A stretch of 64,000 nucleotides of DNA from Shewanella cyperi (GCF_017354985.1 NZ_CP071501.1:1755501-1819500), one strand, 5' to 3'. Positions 25,682-36,497 are shown, numbered from the stretch's first letter. The notes: a model not told the origin generated them from the sequence alone. Numbers and translations are program-made.

Positions 25682-28600
25682 TCAGGGGCGAGCCATGTCC
25701 GAGCCGGCACTGTTGGCCTTGCTCACCATGGATTCGGTCGCCTTGGCGTCGGAGGCATCATACTCGCGGCCCTTGGGGGTCGCCACATGCTCACGGTTCT
25801 CCACCACAGGCTTGGTCATATCTGAACTGACCATGGAGCCGAAGCGGCTGCTGACGGCGCGGGCAGGTTTAACTTCGTTGCTCACCGGCGCAGCCTTGAC
25901 CTCGGGAACCTTGTGGGCCTTCACCGGCTTGATGGCTTCCGGTTTGGCCATTGGGGCGCTGGCGGCAGTGGCCTTGGCTGCATCGGCTGCAGTTTTGGCG
26001 ACTTCAGCCTTCTCTGTGATGACGGCTACCGGAGCAAGCTGTTCCTGAACCGCGTCTTGCTTAGCCACTTCTTCACTTACAACAGGAGCTTCAGTGACAA
26101 CAGCGGTTTCGGCTACAGGGGCAGCCACTACTGGCGCTTCAACAGCCGCGGGCGCTGCGGATTCAGCTTTGGCAGCCGGCGCTTCTGTCGCCACAACCTG
26201 AGTTTCAGCGGCAATCCCTGCAACAACGGGGGCAGCAGAGGCGGCACTTTCAGTCACGTTTGCTTCGGCGACGGGCGCCTCAACAACAGATGCTTCAACG
26301 CCAGATGCTTCAACAAAAGTGGCTTCGACCTGGGTTGCCACTTCAGCGACAGCTTCATCGCTTTCAGGCAATTCACCGTTGGCTTCTTGCTCATCACGGC
26401 GACGGCGCTGACCGGCGGCACGCAGGTGACGGGGACTGCGACGGCTGCGACGTTGGCCATCGCGACCTTCACGCTTTGGCTTATCTTCGTCGGAAACCTC
26501 TGCATCGACATCGATCGCATCGGTGTCAACATCATCGCCTTGGGGCGCAGCGAACTCGTTTGATACCGCGACCTGGGTGACTGCGTCTTCGAGAACTTCA
26601 GCGGCTTCGACCACTTCAGTTGCTTCTGTTGCAGTTGCCTTGGTTTCGGCTGCCTCATCCATCTGCTCTTCGCTCTTTGGCTTGCGAGGCTGACGACGTG
26701 GCTTGGCAGGCTTGTCTTCCTGCGGCGCATCCACTTTGACTTCGGTTTGACCCATTTCGGCGGTTTGACCCACTTCGGCAGCCACCTGGACTTGTTCATT
26801 CAGTTCCTGGGACTCGTTGATGCGGACCTTACGACGCATGTTGCGACGCTGGCGACGCTCACGCACCACTTCCTGCTTGGGTTCATCGTCAAACTGGGCA
26901 ACTTCTACCTGTTCAACCGGCTTTTCACGCTCAACGCGTTCACGCTTGGGAGCGCGCTCACGTTTTGGCTGTTCTTCACGCTCACGCAGTGGTTTGTCTT
27001 CGCGGCTGCTTTGGGCTTCCTGCTTGGTACGGCCGCCACGGCGACCGTCACGGCTGCCTTCACCGCGATTGCCTTCGCCGCGACCACCGCGCTTGTCACC
27101 CTCTTCACCGGGACGACGACGAGTACGGCTGCGGTTGGCGCCTTGGCGGGTTTCGGTCTTGGTCGGTTTCTCTTTCACTTCTTCCTGCTTTTCGGCAGGG
27201 GTGAAGATGGCACCAATGGCTGAGAACAGACGGCTGAAGAATCCTGGCTTCGCAGCCACATCAGCAGCGGGCTTGGCAACGGCAGCAGGCTTGCTGACCT
27301 GGGTTTCCATAGGTACGGGAGTTCCAAACCCTTTCAGCACCGGCTCAGGGGCGGCAGTGCGCTCCAGTTTGCGTGGCTCGTAGAGCTTGGTTTCAGGCTT
27401 TTCGGTACGCTTGTAGCTGGCTTCTTCAATCTCGTCATCCTTGCGGTGGCGGATAACTTTGAAGTCAGGCGTCATCATGTGCGGATCCGGGATCACGTAC
27501 ACTTCGACTTCATGGCGCTGTTCTGTGATGCGAATAGCCTTACGCTTTTCGTTCAGCAGGAAGGCGGCCACGTCCACTGGCACTATGGCCTCGATCTGCG
27601 AGGTGTTTTCCTTGATGGCTTCTTCTTCCATCAGACGCAGGATAGACAGGGCCAAAGATTCGGTGCCGCGGATAGTGCCCTGGCCATGACAGCGTGGGCA
27701 GATATGGGCTGCAGATTCTTCCAGAGACGGACGCAGGCGCTGACGGGACATTTCCATCAGACCAAAACGGGAGATACGACCCAGTTGCACCCGGGCGCGA
27801 TCCTGATGCACTGCATCACGCAGGCGGTTTTCCACTTCGCGTTGATGACGAACCGGGGTCATGTCGATGAAGTCGATAACCACCAGACCACCCAGGTCGC
27901 GCAGACGCAACTGACGGGCGATTTCATCGGCCGCTTCCAGGTTGGTGTTCAGGGCCGTTTCTTCGATATCACCGCCTTTTGTGGCACGGGCGGAGTTGAT
28001 ATCGATAGAGGTCAGGGCCTCTGTGGGGTCAATCACAATCGAACCGCCGGAAGGCAGACGTACTTCGCGCTGGAAGGCCGACTCAATCTGGGATTCAATT
28101 TGGTAATGGGTGAACAGTGGCACTTCGGCCTTGTAAAGCTTAACCCGCTCAACAAAATCCGGACGCACCAGAGCAATATGTTGCTTGGCTTCTTCGAATA
28201 CCCTTGGGTGGTCGATGAGAATTTCGCCCACGTCGCGGCGCAGATAGTCACGAATGGCGCGCACTATCACGTTGCTTTCCTGATGGATCAGCATGGGCGC
28301 AGGATGGGTCTCGGAGGCTTCCCTGATGGCGTCCCAGTGGCGCAGCAGCACCTTGAGATCCCATTGCAGCTCGGAGGATTCCTTGCCAACACCTGCGGTA
28401 CGGACGATGAGGCCCATGCCGGCAGGCACTTCCAGATCCGACATGGCTTCTTTCAGTTCGGTGCGCTCATCACCCTCGATACGGCGGGAGATACCACCGG
28501 CACGGGGGTTGTTGGGCATCAGCACCAGGTAAGAACCGGCCAGGCTGATAAAGGTGGTCAGGGCGGCGCCCTTGTTGCCACGCTCTTCTTTGTCAATCTG

Positions 28601-28906
28601 GACTATGACTTCCTGACCTTCGCTGATCACTTCCTTGATATTGGGGCGACCCTGGAAGGAGTATCCCTTGGGAAAGTATTCACGGGCAATTTCTTTCAGG
28701 GGCAGGAAACCGTGGCGCTCGGCACCATAGTCTACGAAGGCTGCTTCGAGAGAGGGTTCTACGCGGGTGATTTTACCCTTGTAAATGTTGGCTTTTTTCT
28801 GCTCATGACCAGGACTTTCGATATCCAGATCATAAAGTTGTTGCCCATCTACCAGGGCTACACGCAACTCTTCTGATTGAGTTGCATTGATTAACATACG
28901 TTTCAT
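25682..28906 (-). CDS. rne: Ribonuclease E
   Basis: A protein of 1074 residues. The N-terminal half (about 1-515) is the catalytic part: S1 domain ([19 protein letters not shown]), the DNase-I-like metal site ([14 protein letters not shown] and VVIDFIDM), and the Zn-link CPRCHGQG. The C-terminal half is unstructured: a KR/RG-rich RNA-binding region, then long Val/Glu/Ala-rich repeats, ending in a conserved-looking short motif (SAGSDMARP). In E. coli this half scaffolds the RNA degradosome. The start at 28906 gives the canonical MKRMLIN; an upstream in-frame start adds 22 unlikely residues. It is divergent from rluC, as in E. coli. Confidence 0.96.
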   Translation of the reverse strand: MKRMLINATQSEELRVALVDGQQLYDLDIESPGHEQKKANIYKGKITRVEPSLEAAFVDYGAERHGFLPLKEIAREYFPKGYSFQGRPNIKEVISEGQEVIVQIDKEERGNKGAALTTFISLAGSYLVLMPNNPRAGGISRRIEGDERTELKEAMSDLEVPAGMGLIVRTAGVGKESSELQWDLKVLLRHWDAIREASETHPAPMLIHQESNVIVRAIRDYLRRDVGEILIDHPRVFEEAKQHIALVRPDFVERVKLYKAEVPLFTHYQIESQIESAFQREVRLPSGGSIVIDPTEALTSIDINSARATKGGDIEETALNTNLEAADEIARQLRLRDLGGLVVIDFIDMTPVRHQREVENRLRDAVHQDRARVQLGRISRFGLMEMSRQRLRPSLEESAAHICPRCHGQGTIRGTESLALSILRLMEEEAIKENTSQIEAIVPVDVAAFLLNEKRKAIRITEQRHEVEVYVIPDPHMMTPDFKVIRHRKDDEIEEASYKRTEKPETKLYEPRKLERTAAPEPVLKGFGTPVPMETQVSKPAAVAKPAADVAAKPGFFSRLFSAIGAIFTPAEKQEEVKEKPTKTETRQGANRSRTRRRPGEEGDKRGGRGEGNRGEGSRDGRRGGRTKQEAQSSREDKPLREREEQPKRERAPKRERVEREKPVEQVEVAQFDDEPKQEVVRERRQRRNMRRKVRINESQELNEQVQVAAEVGQTAEMGQTEVKVDAPQEDKPAKPRRQPRKPKSEEQMDEAAETKATATEATEVVEAAEVLEDAVTQVAVSNEFAAPQGDDVDTDAIDVDAEVSDEDKPKREGRDGQRRSRRSPRHLRAAGQRRRRDEQEANGELPESDEAVAEVATQVEATFVEASGVEASVVEAPVAEANVTESAASAAPVVAGIAAETQVVATEAPAAKAESAAPAAVEAPVVAAPVAETAVVTEAPVVSEEVAKQDAVQEQLAPVAVITEKAEVAKTAADAAKATAASAPMAKPEAIKPVKAHKVPEVKAAPVSNEVKPARAVSSRFGSMVSSDMTKPVVENREHVATPKGREYDASDAKATESMVSKANSAGSDMARP

Positions 28907-29505
28907 GGTGACGTCATTCTTCTTTAAATGGGTCACCGGATAAGGCAATTGACTGCATTCAGGGCCTGACATATTCGGGACGGGGCCTGTCGGCCGGTCA
29001 AGTCAGGCTTTTTGGGTGCGCATTGCTGTTAGACGCAATCTCTGCGTGTCGCTACCGATTTATGGCTTATTTTTCAATGATTACAAAAACAAGGAATTCG
29101 TTGTAAAACATCAACCAACCCCATAAATTCAAATAATTTCTTTCCGTGAATGCCCAAAGTCGAGTGTCGTTGTCCGGTGACAAGTTACATTAGTCTTCGA
29201 ATCCGGGACGGTTTTCAACAGAAACCATATTGTAATGGCGACTTAATGAGTTTAACCGTATAAAACCTGAGTTTTGATATTTTGTACTAAAAATACGGTT
29301 TGCAATTCAATGAATTGCGACCCAATGGTCGTTTATTTTACTCCGGTAAAACCGCGGTGTGCGCAGGGGAGTTGTGAACATTTTATCCACTGTAAAACCA
29401 CCAGCGCCGAGGAAGAATAGCAACAATCAAAAATTTCGGCAATGGAAAGCCACAATTCTTGCCACATGTTGTACAATGCCCGGCGTTTATTGCAGATGGT
29501 TCACC
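28907..29505. other. 600-bp rne-rluC divergent control region
   Basis: No convincing gene is seen. It is AT-rich compared with its flanks. In enterobacteria the long rne leader lies here and carries the structure through which RNase E controls its own mRNA; a similar role is inferred. A perfect inverted repeat GCAATTC-AAT-GAATTGC is at 29302-29318, near an AT-rich stretch that could hold the rne promoter. A TACAAT hexamer at 29472-29477 could be the rluC -10, but its -35 is poor. Confidence 0.6.
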
Positions 29506-30468
29506 ATGAGTACAGAAACTTCCCCCACCCAGGTTCAGTTCGTCACCATAGACGAAGACAACGCCGGCCAGCGTATCGACAACTTTTTATTGAGCAAGCT
29601 TAAGGGCGTGCCCAAGAGCATGATCTACCGCATCGTTCGTAAGGGCGAGGTCAGGGTCAACAAGGGCCGTATTAAACCCGAATATAAGTTGGCAATCGGT
29701 GACGAGGTGCGTGTGCCACCCGTGCGCGTGGCCGAAAAGGACTACCGCACCGCGCCGTCCGCCAATCTGTCTCGGGTGTCCCAGTTGGAAGACAGGATAC
29801 TGTTTGAAGACAAGCACCTGATAGTGCTGAACAAACCCGCTGGCATCGCGGTACATGGCGGCAGTGGCGTGGACTATGGTGTTATTGAAGCATTACGTAG
29901 CCTGCGGCCGCAGCAAAAGTTTCTGGAATTGGTGCACAGACTCGACAAGGATACCAGCGGTGTGTTGCTGGTTGCCAAAAAGCGCAGTGCGCTCAAGCAT
30001 TTGCATGACCAGCTCAGGCATAAGCAGATGCAGAAGGATTACCTGGCGCTGGTGCGCGGCCAGTGGCAAAGCCATGACAGGGTCGTCAAGGCTCCGCTGC
30101 TGAAACTGACGCTGAAGTCAGGTGAACGCATTGTGCGGGTGTCCAGTGATGGCAAGCCCAGCGAAACCCGTTTCCAGGTCGTCAACTATTTTCAGGGTGC
30201 CACTCTGGTGCAGGCCAGTCCCGTCACCGGCCGTACCCATCAAATCCGCGTGCACTGTCAGTTTCAGGGCCACCCTATTGCCTGTGATGACAAATACAGT
30301 GAGCAGAAGTTTGATGACAGTATGCGTGCCCTGGGACTGAATCGCCTGTTCCTCCACGCTGCCAGACTCAGATTCACCCATCCTGACACCGAGACCGAGA
30401 TGGTAATGGAAGCGCCGCTGGATGACGAGTTGCAGACCTTGCTGACCAAGCTGGAGCCGATGAAGTGA
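29506..30468 (+). CDS. rluC: 23S rRNA pseudouridine synthase RluC
   Basis: A protein of 320 residues with an N-terminal S4 RNA-binding domain (about 20-80; RIDNFLLSKLKGVPKSMIYRIVRKGEVRVN) and an RluA-type catalytic domain with the catalytic Asp in HRLDKDTSGVLLVAK. RluC modifies uridines 955, 2504 and 2580 of 23S rRNA. I use the ATG at 29506; the frame is open further upstream, but no family member extends there. The divergent position opposite rne matches E. coli and supports RluC rather than RluD or RluA. It overlaps the next gene in GTGA. Confidence 0.93.
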   Translation: MSTETSPTQVQFVTIDEDNAGQRIDNFLLSKLKGVPKSMIYRIVRKGEVRVNKGRIKPEYKLAIGDEVRVPPVRVAEKDYRTAPSANLSRVSQLEDRILFEDKHLIVLNKPAGIAVHGGSGVDYGVIEALRSLRPQQKFLELVHRLDKDTSGVLLVAKKRSALKHLHDQLRHKQMQKDYLALVRGQWQSHDRVVKAPLLKLTLKSGERIVRVSSDGKPSETRFQVVNYFQGATLVQASPVTGRTHQIRVHCQFQGHPIACDDKYSEQKFDDSMRALGLNRLFLHAARLRFTHPDTETEMVMEAPLDDELQTLLTKLEPMK

Positions 30469-31112
30469 GTCGTCGGTTCGACCTGGTCATTTTCGACTGG
30501 GATGGCACCTTGATGGATTCCATCGACAAGATTGTCATCTGCATGCAGGCATTGGCACAGGAGCTGGCGTTGGCGGTTCCCTCAGATCAGGCCGTACGCG
30601 ATATCATAGGTTTGTCGATGCCGCTGGCGATGGCGCAGCTGTTTCCGCAATTCAGCGACGCTGAGCGAACACATATGATGGGCCGCTATCGTGAGCATTA
30701 TCTGGTGCTCAATGGCACGCCAAGCCCCTTGTTTGAAGGCGTAGAAACCCTTTTGGCCAGTCTCAGAGAGCAGGGCTACCGTCTGGCCATAGCTACGGGA
30801 AAGGCGAGGGCGGGACTTGAGCGCATTTTGGCTGAAACCGGTCTTGGACATTACTTCGATACCAGCCGCTGTGCCGATGAGACCCACAGCAAGCCCCATC
30901 CGCAAATGCTCAGCGAAATTATTGCTGAGCTGGGTGTGTGTGCCGAAAAAGCCCTGATGATAGGTGACTCGTTGCACGACCTTAATATGGCCAATAATGC
31001 GGGCATTGCCGCCATAGGTGTCAACTACGGCGCCCACAGCGCCGAGCAATTGACCCGGGCAGAGCCCCTGGCGATTATCTCTTCGCCCATTGAGCTGTTA
31101 ACCCACCTTTAG
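30465..31112 (+). CDS. HAD-family phosphatase, phosphoglycolate-phosphatase-like
   Basis: A protein of 215 residues in the haloacid dehalogenase superfamily. The nucleophile and acid are Asp11 and Asp13 in IFDWDGTLMDS, motif II is AIATGKAR, and the last motif is LMIGDSLHDL. The cap is helical (subfamily IA), as in Gph and YigB-type phosphatases. The exact substrate is unknown. It starts at a GTG overlapping the rluC stop, so it is translationally coupled to rluC. A GGCCTTGA-AA-TCAAGGCC hairpin follows at 31129-31146 and may act as its terminator. Confidence 0.85.
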   Translation: MSRRFDLVIFDWDGTLMDSIDKIVICMQALAQELALAVPSDQAVRDIIGLSMPLAMAQLFPQFSDAERTHMMGRYREHYLVLNGTPSPLFEGVETLLASLREQGYRLAIATGKARAGLERILAETGLGHYFDTSRCADETHSKPHPQMLSEIIAELGVCAEKALMIGDSLHDLNMANNAGIAAIGVNYGAHSAEQLTRAEPLAIISSPIELLTHL

Positions 31113-31140
31113 CCACGGCTTTTATACGGGCCTTGAAATC

Positions 31141-31191
31141 AAGGCCTGATTTTAGGCAAGGCCTGATTTTAGGCAAGTCCAGGTTTTAGGC
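31141..31191. repeat. 17-bp tandem repeat, three copies, at the end of maf
   Basis: Two exact copies of AAGGCCTGATTTTAGGC (31141-31157 and 31158-31174) and a third with three differences (31175-31191). The third copy contains the maf stop codon. The first copy is part of the hairpin that follows the HAD gene. Confidence 0.9.
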
Positions 31192-31773
31192 CAGTGGGTC
31201 CATACCCGCGTTCATCAGCAATTCACACAGGCTGATAAGTGGCAGACCCACCAGGGTATTGGGATCGCGGCCGCTCAAGGACTCGAACAGGCAAATTCCC
31301 AGACCTTCCGACTTAAAGCTGCCGGCACACCACAGCGGTTGCTCCAGCTCGACGTAGCGCTCAATCTGCTCATCAGTCAGTTGCCTGAAACGCACTTCAA
31401 AGGGTTCAACCACGCTCTGGCAGGACATGTTCCGGCTATCCACCAGTGCCAGTCCGGTATAAAAGGTGACTGTCTTGCCCCTTTGTCGTTTGAGCTGGGT
31501 TATGGCGTTTTCCACCGTCAGGGGTTTGCCGAGAATATGGTCATCACACACTGCCAGTTGATCCGAGCCTATGATCAACGCCGGAAAGTTGCAGCGTTTG
31601 GCCACTGCCAGTGCCTTTTCCCTTGCCAATCTCTCTACCAGTGCCAGCGGCGCCTCGCCCTCTTGGGGACTTTCATCCACGCCCGGGTCCATGGTATCGA
31701 AATCCAACGTCAGTTTATTGAGCAACTGCTGTCGAAAGGGGGAGGTGGAAGCTAAAATCAATTTCGGAGTCAT
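31186..31773 (-). CDS. yceF: Maf-family nucleotide pyrophosphatase (YceF type)
   Basis: A protein of 195 residues with the Maf motif [11 protein letters not shown] at the start, the acidic IIGSDQLAV segment and the [23 protein letters not shown] end. The YceF subgroup hydrolyses 7-methyl-GTP and related non-canonical nucleotides. Its place, divergent from yceD-rpmF-plsX, is the same as in E. coli, which supports the YceF assignment. I use the ATG at 31773, where family members begin; a longer form from 31842 is possible. Confidence 0.88.
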   Translation of the reverse strand: MTPKLILASTSPFRQQLLNKLTLDFDTMDPGVDESPQEGEAPLALVERLAREKALAVAKRCNFPALIIGSDQLAVCDDHILGKPLTVENAITQLKRQRGKTVTFYTGLALVDSRNMSCQSVVEPFEVRFRQLTDEQIERYVELEQPLWCAGSFKSEGLGICLFESLSGRDPNTLVGLPLISLCELLMNAGMDPLA

Positions 31774-31989
31774 TACGGATGAACAGCACAAAGAAAGGAT
31801 GGCGTCATTGTCTGCCATTTGCTTGCCCGATGACAAGTCCATGGCAGCCTTGGCGAACGCGCTTATTTTGACCGCTTTTGGCTTGTGCTGTCCCCTTGGC
31901 TTGGGTAATATTTTGCGTCCGTCAATTTCTGTGCCGGAGAGAGGACTGCAACAGCCGCCAAAGTCGGTAGTAGATGCAGAAATTTTTCT

Positions 31990-32016
31990 TTGACTCCGGC
32001 GTGTTGAAACTATAAT
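31990..32016 (+). promoter_or_regulatory. Sigma-70 promoter for the yceD-rpmF-plsX-fab operon
   Basis: TTGACT, 15-bp spacer, then a perfect TATAAT at 32011-32016. A start about 7 bp after the -10 would leave only about 5 bases before the yceD ATG at 32028, so the transcript would be almost leaderless. Confidence 0.6.
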
Positions 32017-32027
32017 ATGCGCGCCCT

Positions 32028-32552
32028 ATGCAAACAGTAAAGATACCGGTTTCAATTGATCCCATTCGCGCAGCCTCGAGCCGCCTTGATTTTCAGGGTG
32101 TGGTCCCTGGCAAGCAGCTGAAGCGATTGAATGAGTTATGTGCCGGCGACTGTTCCGATGTGACAGTGTCGTTGGAATGTGGCGTGGATTTACAGGGGAT
32201 AGTCTACCTGAAAGGGAAGGCTGTGACGGAGCTCACTCTGATATGTCAACGTTGCATGACACTTTTTACCACTGAGGTTACGGTCGACTTTTGCTTCAGT
32301 CCTTGCCGGACAGAAGCGGAAATCGATGAGCTCCCGGATGCGTATGACCCTATTGAGTGCAATGAAATTGGCGAGATACGTCTGCATCAATTGATCGAAG
32401 ATGAATTGATATTGGCTGTACCTTTAATCCCGGCGCATGAAGACAATGATTGCAGCCTGGGTTCGCAAGATATGGTGGTAGGCGAGATTGACCCCGCTCA
32501 AGAGGAGCGTCCAAATCCGTTTGCAGTGTTAGAAAAACTGAAGAGCAAGTAA
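32028..32552 (+). CDS. yceD: YceD (DUF177) protein, 23S rRNA accumulation
   Basis: A protein of 174 residues. It opens with the family signature ([12 protein letters not shown]) and has the two cysteine pairs, CQRC and a later Cys, in the middle. DUF177 proteins are linked to 23S rRNA levels and are nearly always encoded just before rpmF, as here. It begins the ribosome-to-fatty-acid operon. No Shine-Dalgarno sequence is seen upstream of the ATG, and the promoter -10 ends only 11 bp before it. Confidence 0.9.
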   Translation: MQTVKIPVSIDPIRAASSRLDFQGVVPGKQLKRLNELCAGDCSDVTVSLECGVDLQGIVYLKGKAVTELTLICQRCMTLFTTEVTVDFCFSPCRTEAEIDELPDAYDPIECNEIGEIRLHQLIEDELILAVPLIPAHEDNDCSLGSQDMVVGEIDPAQEERPNPFAVLEKLKSK

Positions 32553-32568
32553 TCCAGGAGACAGACCC

Positions 32569-32739
32569 ATGGCTGTACAACAGAATAAAAAATCCCGTTC
32601 CAAGCGTGGCATGCGCCGTTCACATGACGCTCTGAGCACTGCTCAGCTGTCTGTAGACGCGACCAGCGGCGAACTGCATCTGCGTCACAACGTGACTGCC
32701 GATGGCTTCTACCGTGGTAAAAAGGTTATCAACAAGTAA
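32569..32739 (+). CDS. rpmF: Ribosomal protein L32
   Basis: A basic protein of 56 residues: it starts [20 protein letters not shown], the signature of bL32, and ends GKKVINK. CAGGAG lies 7 bp before the start. It is a structural protein of the large subunit. This gene lies between yceD (16 bp away) and plsX (15 bp away), the usual coupling of ribosome and lipid synthesis. Confidence 0.97.
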   Translation: MAVQQNKKSRSKRGMRRSHDALSTAQLSVDATSGELHLRHNVTADGFYRGKKVINK

Positions 32740-32754
32740 TTTGTTGATAGGCTT

Positions 32755-33783
32755 ATGACGAATCTGACGCTTGCGTTGGATGCGATGGGGGGCGACCACG
32801 GCCCCCACGTCACGGTGCCTGCAGCCCTGCAGGCACTTAGACTAAATCCCGACCTTAAGATGATCCTGGTCGGCGATGAAAGCAAAATTCTCCCCATACT
32901 GCGTTCAGCAGACCCCGAGTTATCCCGGCGAGTTTCCCTAATCCATACCACTGAAGTGGTGCGCATGGATGATAAGCCCGTGCATGCCTTGCGCAAGGCC
33001 AAAAACAGCTCCATGCGTCTGGCCATAGAGCAGGTTCGTGATGGCCATGCCCACGCCTGTGTCAGTGCAGGGAATACCGGCGCCCTGATGGCCTCGGCCA
33101 AGGTGCTGCTGAAAACCTTACCCGGCGTCGACAGACCCGCTCTGGTCAGTTGCCTGCCGGCGGTGACGGGAAAACCCGTCTATCTGCTCGATCTTGGCGC
33201 CAATGTCTCCTGCGATTATGAGACCCTGTTTCAGTTTGCGGTGATGGGCTCTGTGCTGTGCGAGGCGGTGGAAAAGAAATCCCGTCCCAAGGTGGCACTG
33301 CTGAATGTGGGCATTGAGGAATGCAAGGGCAATGGCGATGTGCAGCAGGCGGCACAACTGTTGTTGCATACCCCGCAACTCAATTACACCGGCTTTATTG
33401 AGGGCGACGAAATCTATACCGGCTGCGTCGACGTCATAGTCTGTGACGGCTTTGTCGGCAACATCACCCTCAAGACCTCGGAAGGCATAGCCCGGCTGTT
33501 GGTGCACCAATTAAAACAGGGCCTGACCCAGGGTTGGCTGATAAGATTATTGGCGAGAGTGATTTCCCCCAGGATCCAGTCTGTTCTCAAACAGATGAAC
33601 CCCGACCACTATAACGGTGCAAGTCTGATAGGATTGCGCGGAATAGTTGTAAAAAGCCATGGTAATGCCGATCAAGCTGCATATTTGCAAGCTATCAATC
33701 TGGCGGTTACCGAGGCTCAACGTCGGCTCCCCGAGATGATTAAAGATCGCCTCGAGTCGATTCTGTTAGACATCAACGGCTGA
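32755..33783 (+). CDS. plsX: Phosphate acyltransferase PlsX
   Basis: A protein of 342 residues, normal length. It starts [12 protein letters not shown], the PlsX signature, and keeps the [10 protein letters not shown] and [13 protein letters not shown] segments. It makes acyl-phosphate from acyl-ACP, the first step towards phosphatidic acid. It is peripheral to the inner membrane and lies third in the yceD-fab operon. Confidence 0.96.
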   Translation: MTNLTLALDAMGGDHGPHVTVPAALQALRLNPDLKMILVGDESKILPILRSADPELSRRVSLIHTTEVVRMDDKPVHALRKAKNSSMRLAIEQVRDGHAHACVSAGNTGALMASAKVLLKTLPGVDRPALVSCLPAVTGKPVYLLDLGANVSCDYETLFQFAVMGSVLCEAVEKKSRPKVALLNVGIEECKGNGDVQQAAQLLLHTPQLNYTGFIEGDEIYTGCVDVIVCDGFVGNITLKTSEGIARLLVHQLKQGLTQGWLIRLLARVISPRIQSVLKQMNPDHYNGASLIGLRGIVVKSHGNADQAAYLQAINLAVTEAQRRLPEMIKDRLESILLDING

Positions 33784-33798
33784 TTTCTCCTAAACACT

Positions 33799-34758
33799 AT
33801 GCATACAAAAATTCTTGGAACCGGCAGTTATTTGCCGGCGCAGGTGCGTAGCAATCTGGATCTGGAAAAAATGGTGGAAACCAGTGACCAGTGGATTGTT
33901 GAACGCACAGGTATTTCAGAGCGCCGCATTGCCGCTGTGGATGAAACTGTTGCCACCATGGGCTATCAGGCTGCCCTGGGCGCCATTGAAATGGCAGGCA
34001 TTGACCCATCAGAGCTGGATATGATCATTTGCGGCACAACCAGTGCCAGCAATGCCTTCCCCGCTGCCGCCTGTGAAATTCAGGCCATGCTCGGGGTTCA
34101 TACCATTCCGGCATTCGACCTGGCCGCAGCCTGCTCAGGCTTCGTTTATGCCTTGTCGGTAGCCGATCAGTTCATCAAAACCGGTGCCGCGAAAAAGGTA
34201 TTGGTCATAGGTGCCGATGTGCTGTCGCGTCTTTGTGAGCCAGAGGACAGGACCACCATTATCCTGTTCGGCGATGGCGCCGGTGCCGCCGTGGTGGGTG
34301 CCAGCGAAGAGCAGGGCATAATCAACACCCATATTTATGCCGATGGCCGTCAGGGCGATTTGCTCAAATGTGCCTTCCCACCCCGCAAGGGCGAAGCCTC
34401 AGAAGCTGTGGGTTACATGACCATGAAGGGCAATGATGTCTTCAAGGTGGCTGTGACTCAGTTATCCCATGTGGTGGAAGAAACCCTGCGCCTCAACAAC
34501 ATCCAAAAGTCAGACATAGATTGGCTGGTGCCCCACCAGGCCAACTTCAGGATCATCAACGCCACCGCCAAAAAACTCGACATGAGTTTGGATAAAGTGG
34601 TGCTGACCCTGGCCAAGCACGGCAACACCTCGGCCGCCTCAGTGCCGATTGCCCTGGATGAAGCCGTACGTGACGGTCGCATCAAGCGCGGGCAATTGTT
34701 GTTGCTGGAGGCCTTTGGCGCCGGCTTTGCCTGGGGCAGTGCCCTGGTTCGATTTTAA
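33799..34758 (+). CDS. fabH: Beta-ketoacyl-ACP synthase III FabH
   Basis: A protein of 319 residues. The Cys-His-Asn triad is seen: Cys112 in DLAAACSGF, His in VPHQANFRI, and Asn in KHGNTSAAS. It joins acetyl-CoA to malonyl-ACP to start fatty acid synthesis. It lies 15 bp after plsX. Shewanella often has a second FabH-like enzyme elsewhere; this one has the operon position of the primary enzyme. Confidence 0.96.
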   Translation: MHTKILGTGSYLPAQVRSNLDLEKMVETSDQWIVERTGISERRIAAVDETVATMGYQAALGAIEMAGIDPSELDMIICGTTSASNAFPAAACEIQAMLGVHTIPAFDLAAACSGFVYALSVADQFIKTGAAKKVLVIGADVLSRLCEPEDRTTIILFGDGAGAAVVGASEEQGIINTHIYADGRQGDLLKCAFPPRKGEASEAVGYMTMKGNDVFKVAVTQLSHVVEETLRLNNIQKSDIDWLVPHQANFRIINATAKKLDMSLDKVVLTLAKHGNTSAASVPIALDEAVRDGRIKRGQLLLLEAFGAGFAWGSALVRF

Positions 34759-34813
34759 TCAGTGGCCGGCAAGTTGCCGGCCTCTTTAAACCCTTCCCAA
34801 TAGGTTACCGAAT

Positions 34814-35740
34814 ATGGATAAATTCGCATTTGTTTTCCCGGGCCAAGGTTCACAGGCCGTGGGTATGCTGGCCGAATTGGCCGCCGAACACTCAGTTATC
34901 GCTGATACTTTTGCCGAGGCCAGCGCAGTCTTGGGTTACGATCTCTGGGCCCTGGTACAAAACGGTCCCGTGGAGCAACTGAATCAAACCGACAAGACCC
35001 AACCTGCCTTGCTGGCGGCCAGCGTCGCCATATGGCGCGCCTATGTGGCCAGTGGCAAGCCATTGCCAAGCGTGCTGGCCGGTCACAGCCTGGGTGAATA
35101 TTCCGCTCTGGTGTGTGCCGGAGTGGTGAATTTTGCTGATGCCATTAAACTGGTGGAGCTGCGCGGTCAGCTGATGCAGGCCGCCGTGCCTGAAGGTACC
35201 GGTGCCATGTACGCCATTATCGGTCTGGATAACGATGCCATTGCCAAGGCCTGTGAAGTGTCAGCCGAGGGAGAAGTAGTCAGCCCGGTCAACTTCAACA
35301 GCCCGGGGCAGGTGGTGATCGCCGGTCAGAAAGACGCAGTTGAGCGCGCTGCCGCGGCCTGTAAGGCTGCCGGTGCCAAGATGGCCGTTGCGCTGCCCGT
35401 GAGCGTGCCTTCCCACTGTGCCCTGATGAAGCCTGCGGCTGACAAATTGGCCGAGGCACTGGCCGGTATTGAGTTTGGTATGCCGACCATTCCCGTGATC
35501 AACAACGTGGATGTGGCCAAGGTGGACAATGCCGATGGCATCCGCGATGCCCTGGTGCGTCAGCTCTATTGCCCCGTGCGCTGGACCGAAACCGTGGAAC
35601 TGATGGCGGCCGAAGGTGTAACCCAGCTTATCGAATGTGGTCCTGGCAAGGTATTGACCGGACTTACAAAAAGAATTAATAAATCTCTTTCCGCCCAAGC
35701 GGTAAACGACGTGGCTTCGCTGGCTGCGTTGACTCAATAA
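34814..35740 (+). CDS. fabD: Malonyl-CoA:ACP transacylase FabD
   Basis: A protein of 308 residues with the FPGQGSQ start and the active-site Ser92 in GHSLGEYSA, followed by the usual QVVIAG and PVSVPSHCALM stretches. It loads malonyl groups on ACP for chain elongation. It lies between fabH and fabG in the operon. Confidence 0.97.
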   Translation: MDKFAFVFPGQGSQAVGMLAELAAEHSVIADTFAEASAVLGYDLWALVQNGPVEQLNQTDKTQPALLAASVAIWRAYVASGKPLPSVLAGHSLGEYSALVCAGVVNFADAIKLVELRGQLMQAAVPEGTGAMYAIIGLDNDAIAKACEVSAEGEVVSPVNFNSPGQVVIAGQKDAVERAAAACKAAGAKMAVALPVSVPSHCALMKPAADKLAEALAGIEFGMPTIPVINNVDVAKVDNADGIRDALVRQLYCPVRWTETVELMAAEGVTQLIECGPGKVLTGLTKRINKSLSAQAVNDVASLAALTQ

Positions 35741-35750
35741 GGAGTTTTTC

Positions 35751-36497
35751 ATGAGTGTAACCCTGGATCTGACAGGTAAAGTCGCCCTGGTCACCGGTGC
35801 CAGCCGTGGTATCGGCAAGGCTATCGCCCTCACACTGCGTGACGCAGGCGCCACCGTCGTCGGTACCGCCACCAGTGCATCCGGTGCGGCAGCCATCGGC
35901 GAGTACCTGGGTGAAAAAGGTTTTGGCATGGTGTTGAACGTCACCAGCAGTGAATCTGTGGACACTTTATTTGCCCAGATCAAAGAAAAGGCCGGTGATG
36001 TTGATATTCTGGTCAACAATGCCGGTATTACCCGTGACAATCTGCTGATGCGCATGAAGGATGACGAGTGGCAGGATATCCTGGACACCAACCTGACATC
36101 CCTGTTCCGCCTGTCCAAGCCTGTGATGCGCAGCATGATGAAAAAGCGTTTTGGCCGTATCATCAACATTGGCTCGGTGGTTGGCACCATGGGCAATGCC
36201 GGACAGGTAAACTATTCAGCAGCCAAGGCCGGTTTGATTGGATTTACAAAATCTCTCGCAAGAGAGGTTGCATCTCGTCAAATTACGGTTAATGCTATTG
36301 CTCCTGGATTTATCCAGACCGACATGACGGACGAGCTGACTGAAGAGCAACAACAAGCCATCATGTCCCAGGTTCCGATGGAAAGATTGGGCCAGGCTCA
36401 AGAAATTGCCAACGCTGTGCTCTTTTTGGCCTCGGACGCTGCTGCCTACATCACAGGGGAAACTCTGCATGTCAACGGCGGCATGTACATGGTTTAA
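35751..36497 (+). CDS. fabG: 3-oxoacyl-ACP reductase FabG
   Basis: A short-chain dehydrogenase of 248 residues: cofactor motif TGASRGIGKA, NNAGITRDN, and the catalytic YSAAKAG with Ser upstream (GSVVGTMG). It reduces 3-ketoacyl-ACP with NADPH. An AAGGAG site lies before the start, 10 bp after fabD. Two hairpins and a likely promoter for acpP follow in the next 160 bp. Confidence 0.96.
   Translation: MSVTLDLTGKVALVTGASRGIGKAIALTLRDAGATVVGTATSASGAAAIGEYLGEKGFGMVLNVTSSESVDTLFAQIKEKAGDVDILVNNAGITRDNLLMRMKDDEWQDILDTNLTSLFRLSKPVMRSMMKKRFGRIINIGSVVGTMGNAGQVNYSAAKAGLIGFTKSLAREVASRQITVNAIAPGFIQTDMTDELTEEQQQAIMSQVPMERLGQAQEIANAVLFLASDAAAYITGETLHVNGGMYMV

Noticed and set aside
27446-28876. Long open frame (476 codons) on the plus strand opposite rne
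   Set aside because: It is antisense to the conserved catalytic part of RNase E, has no ribosome site and reads as composition-driven codons.
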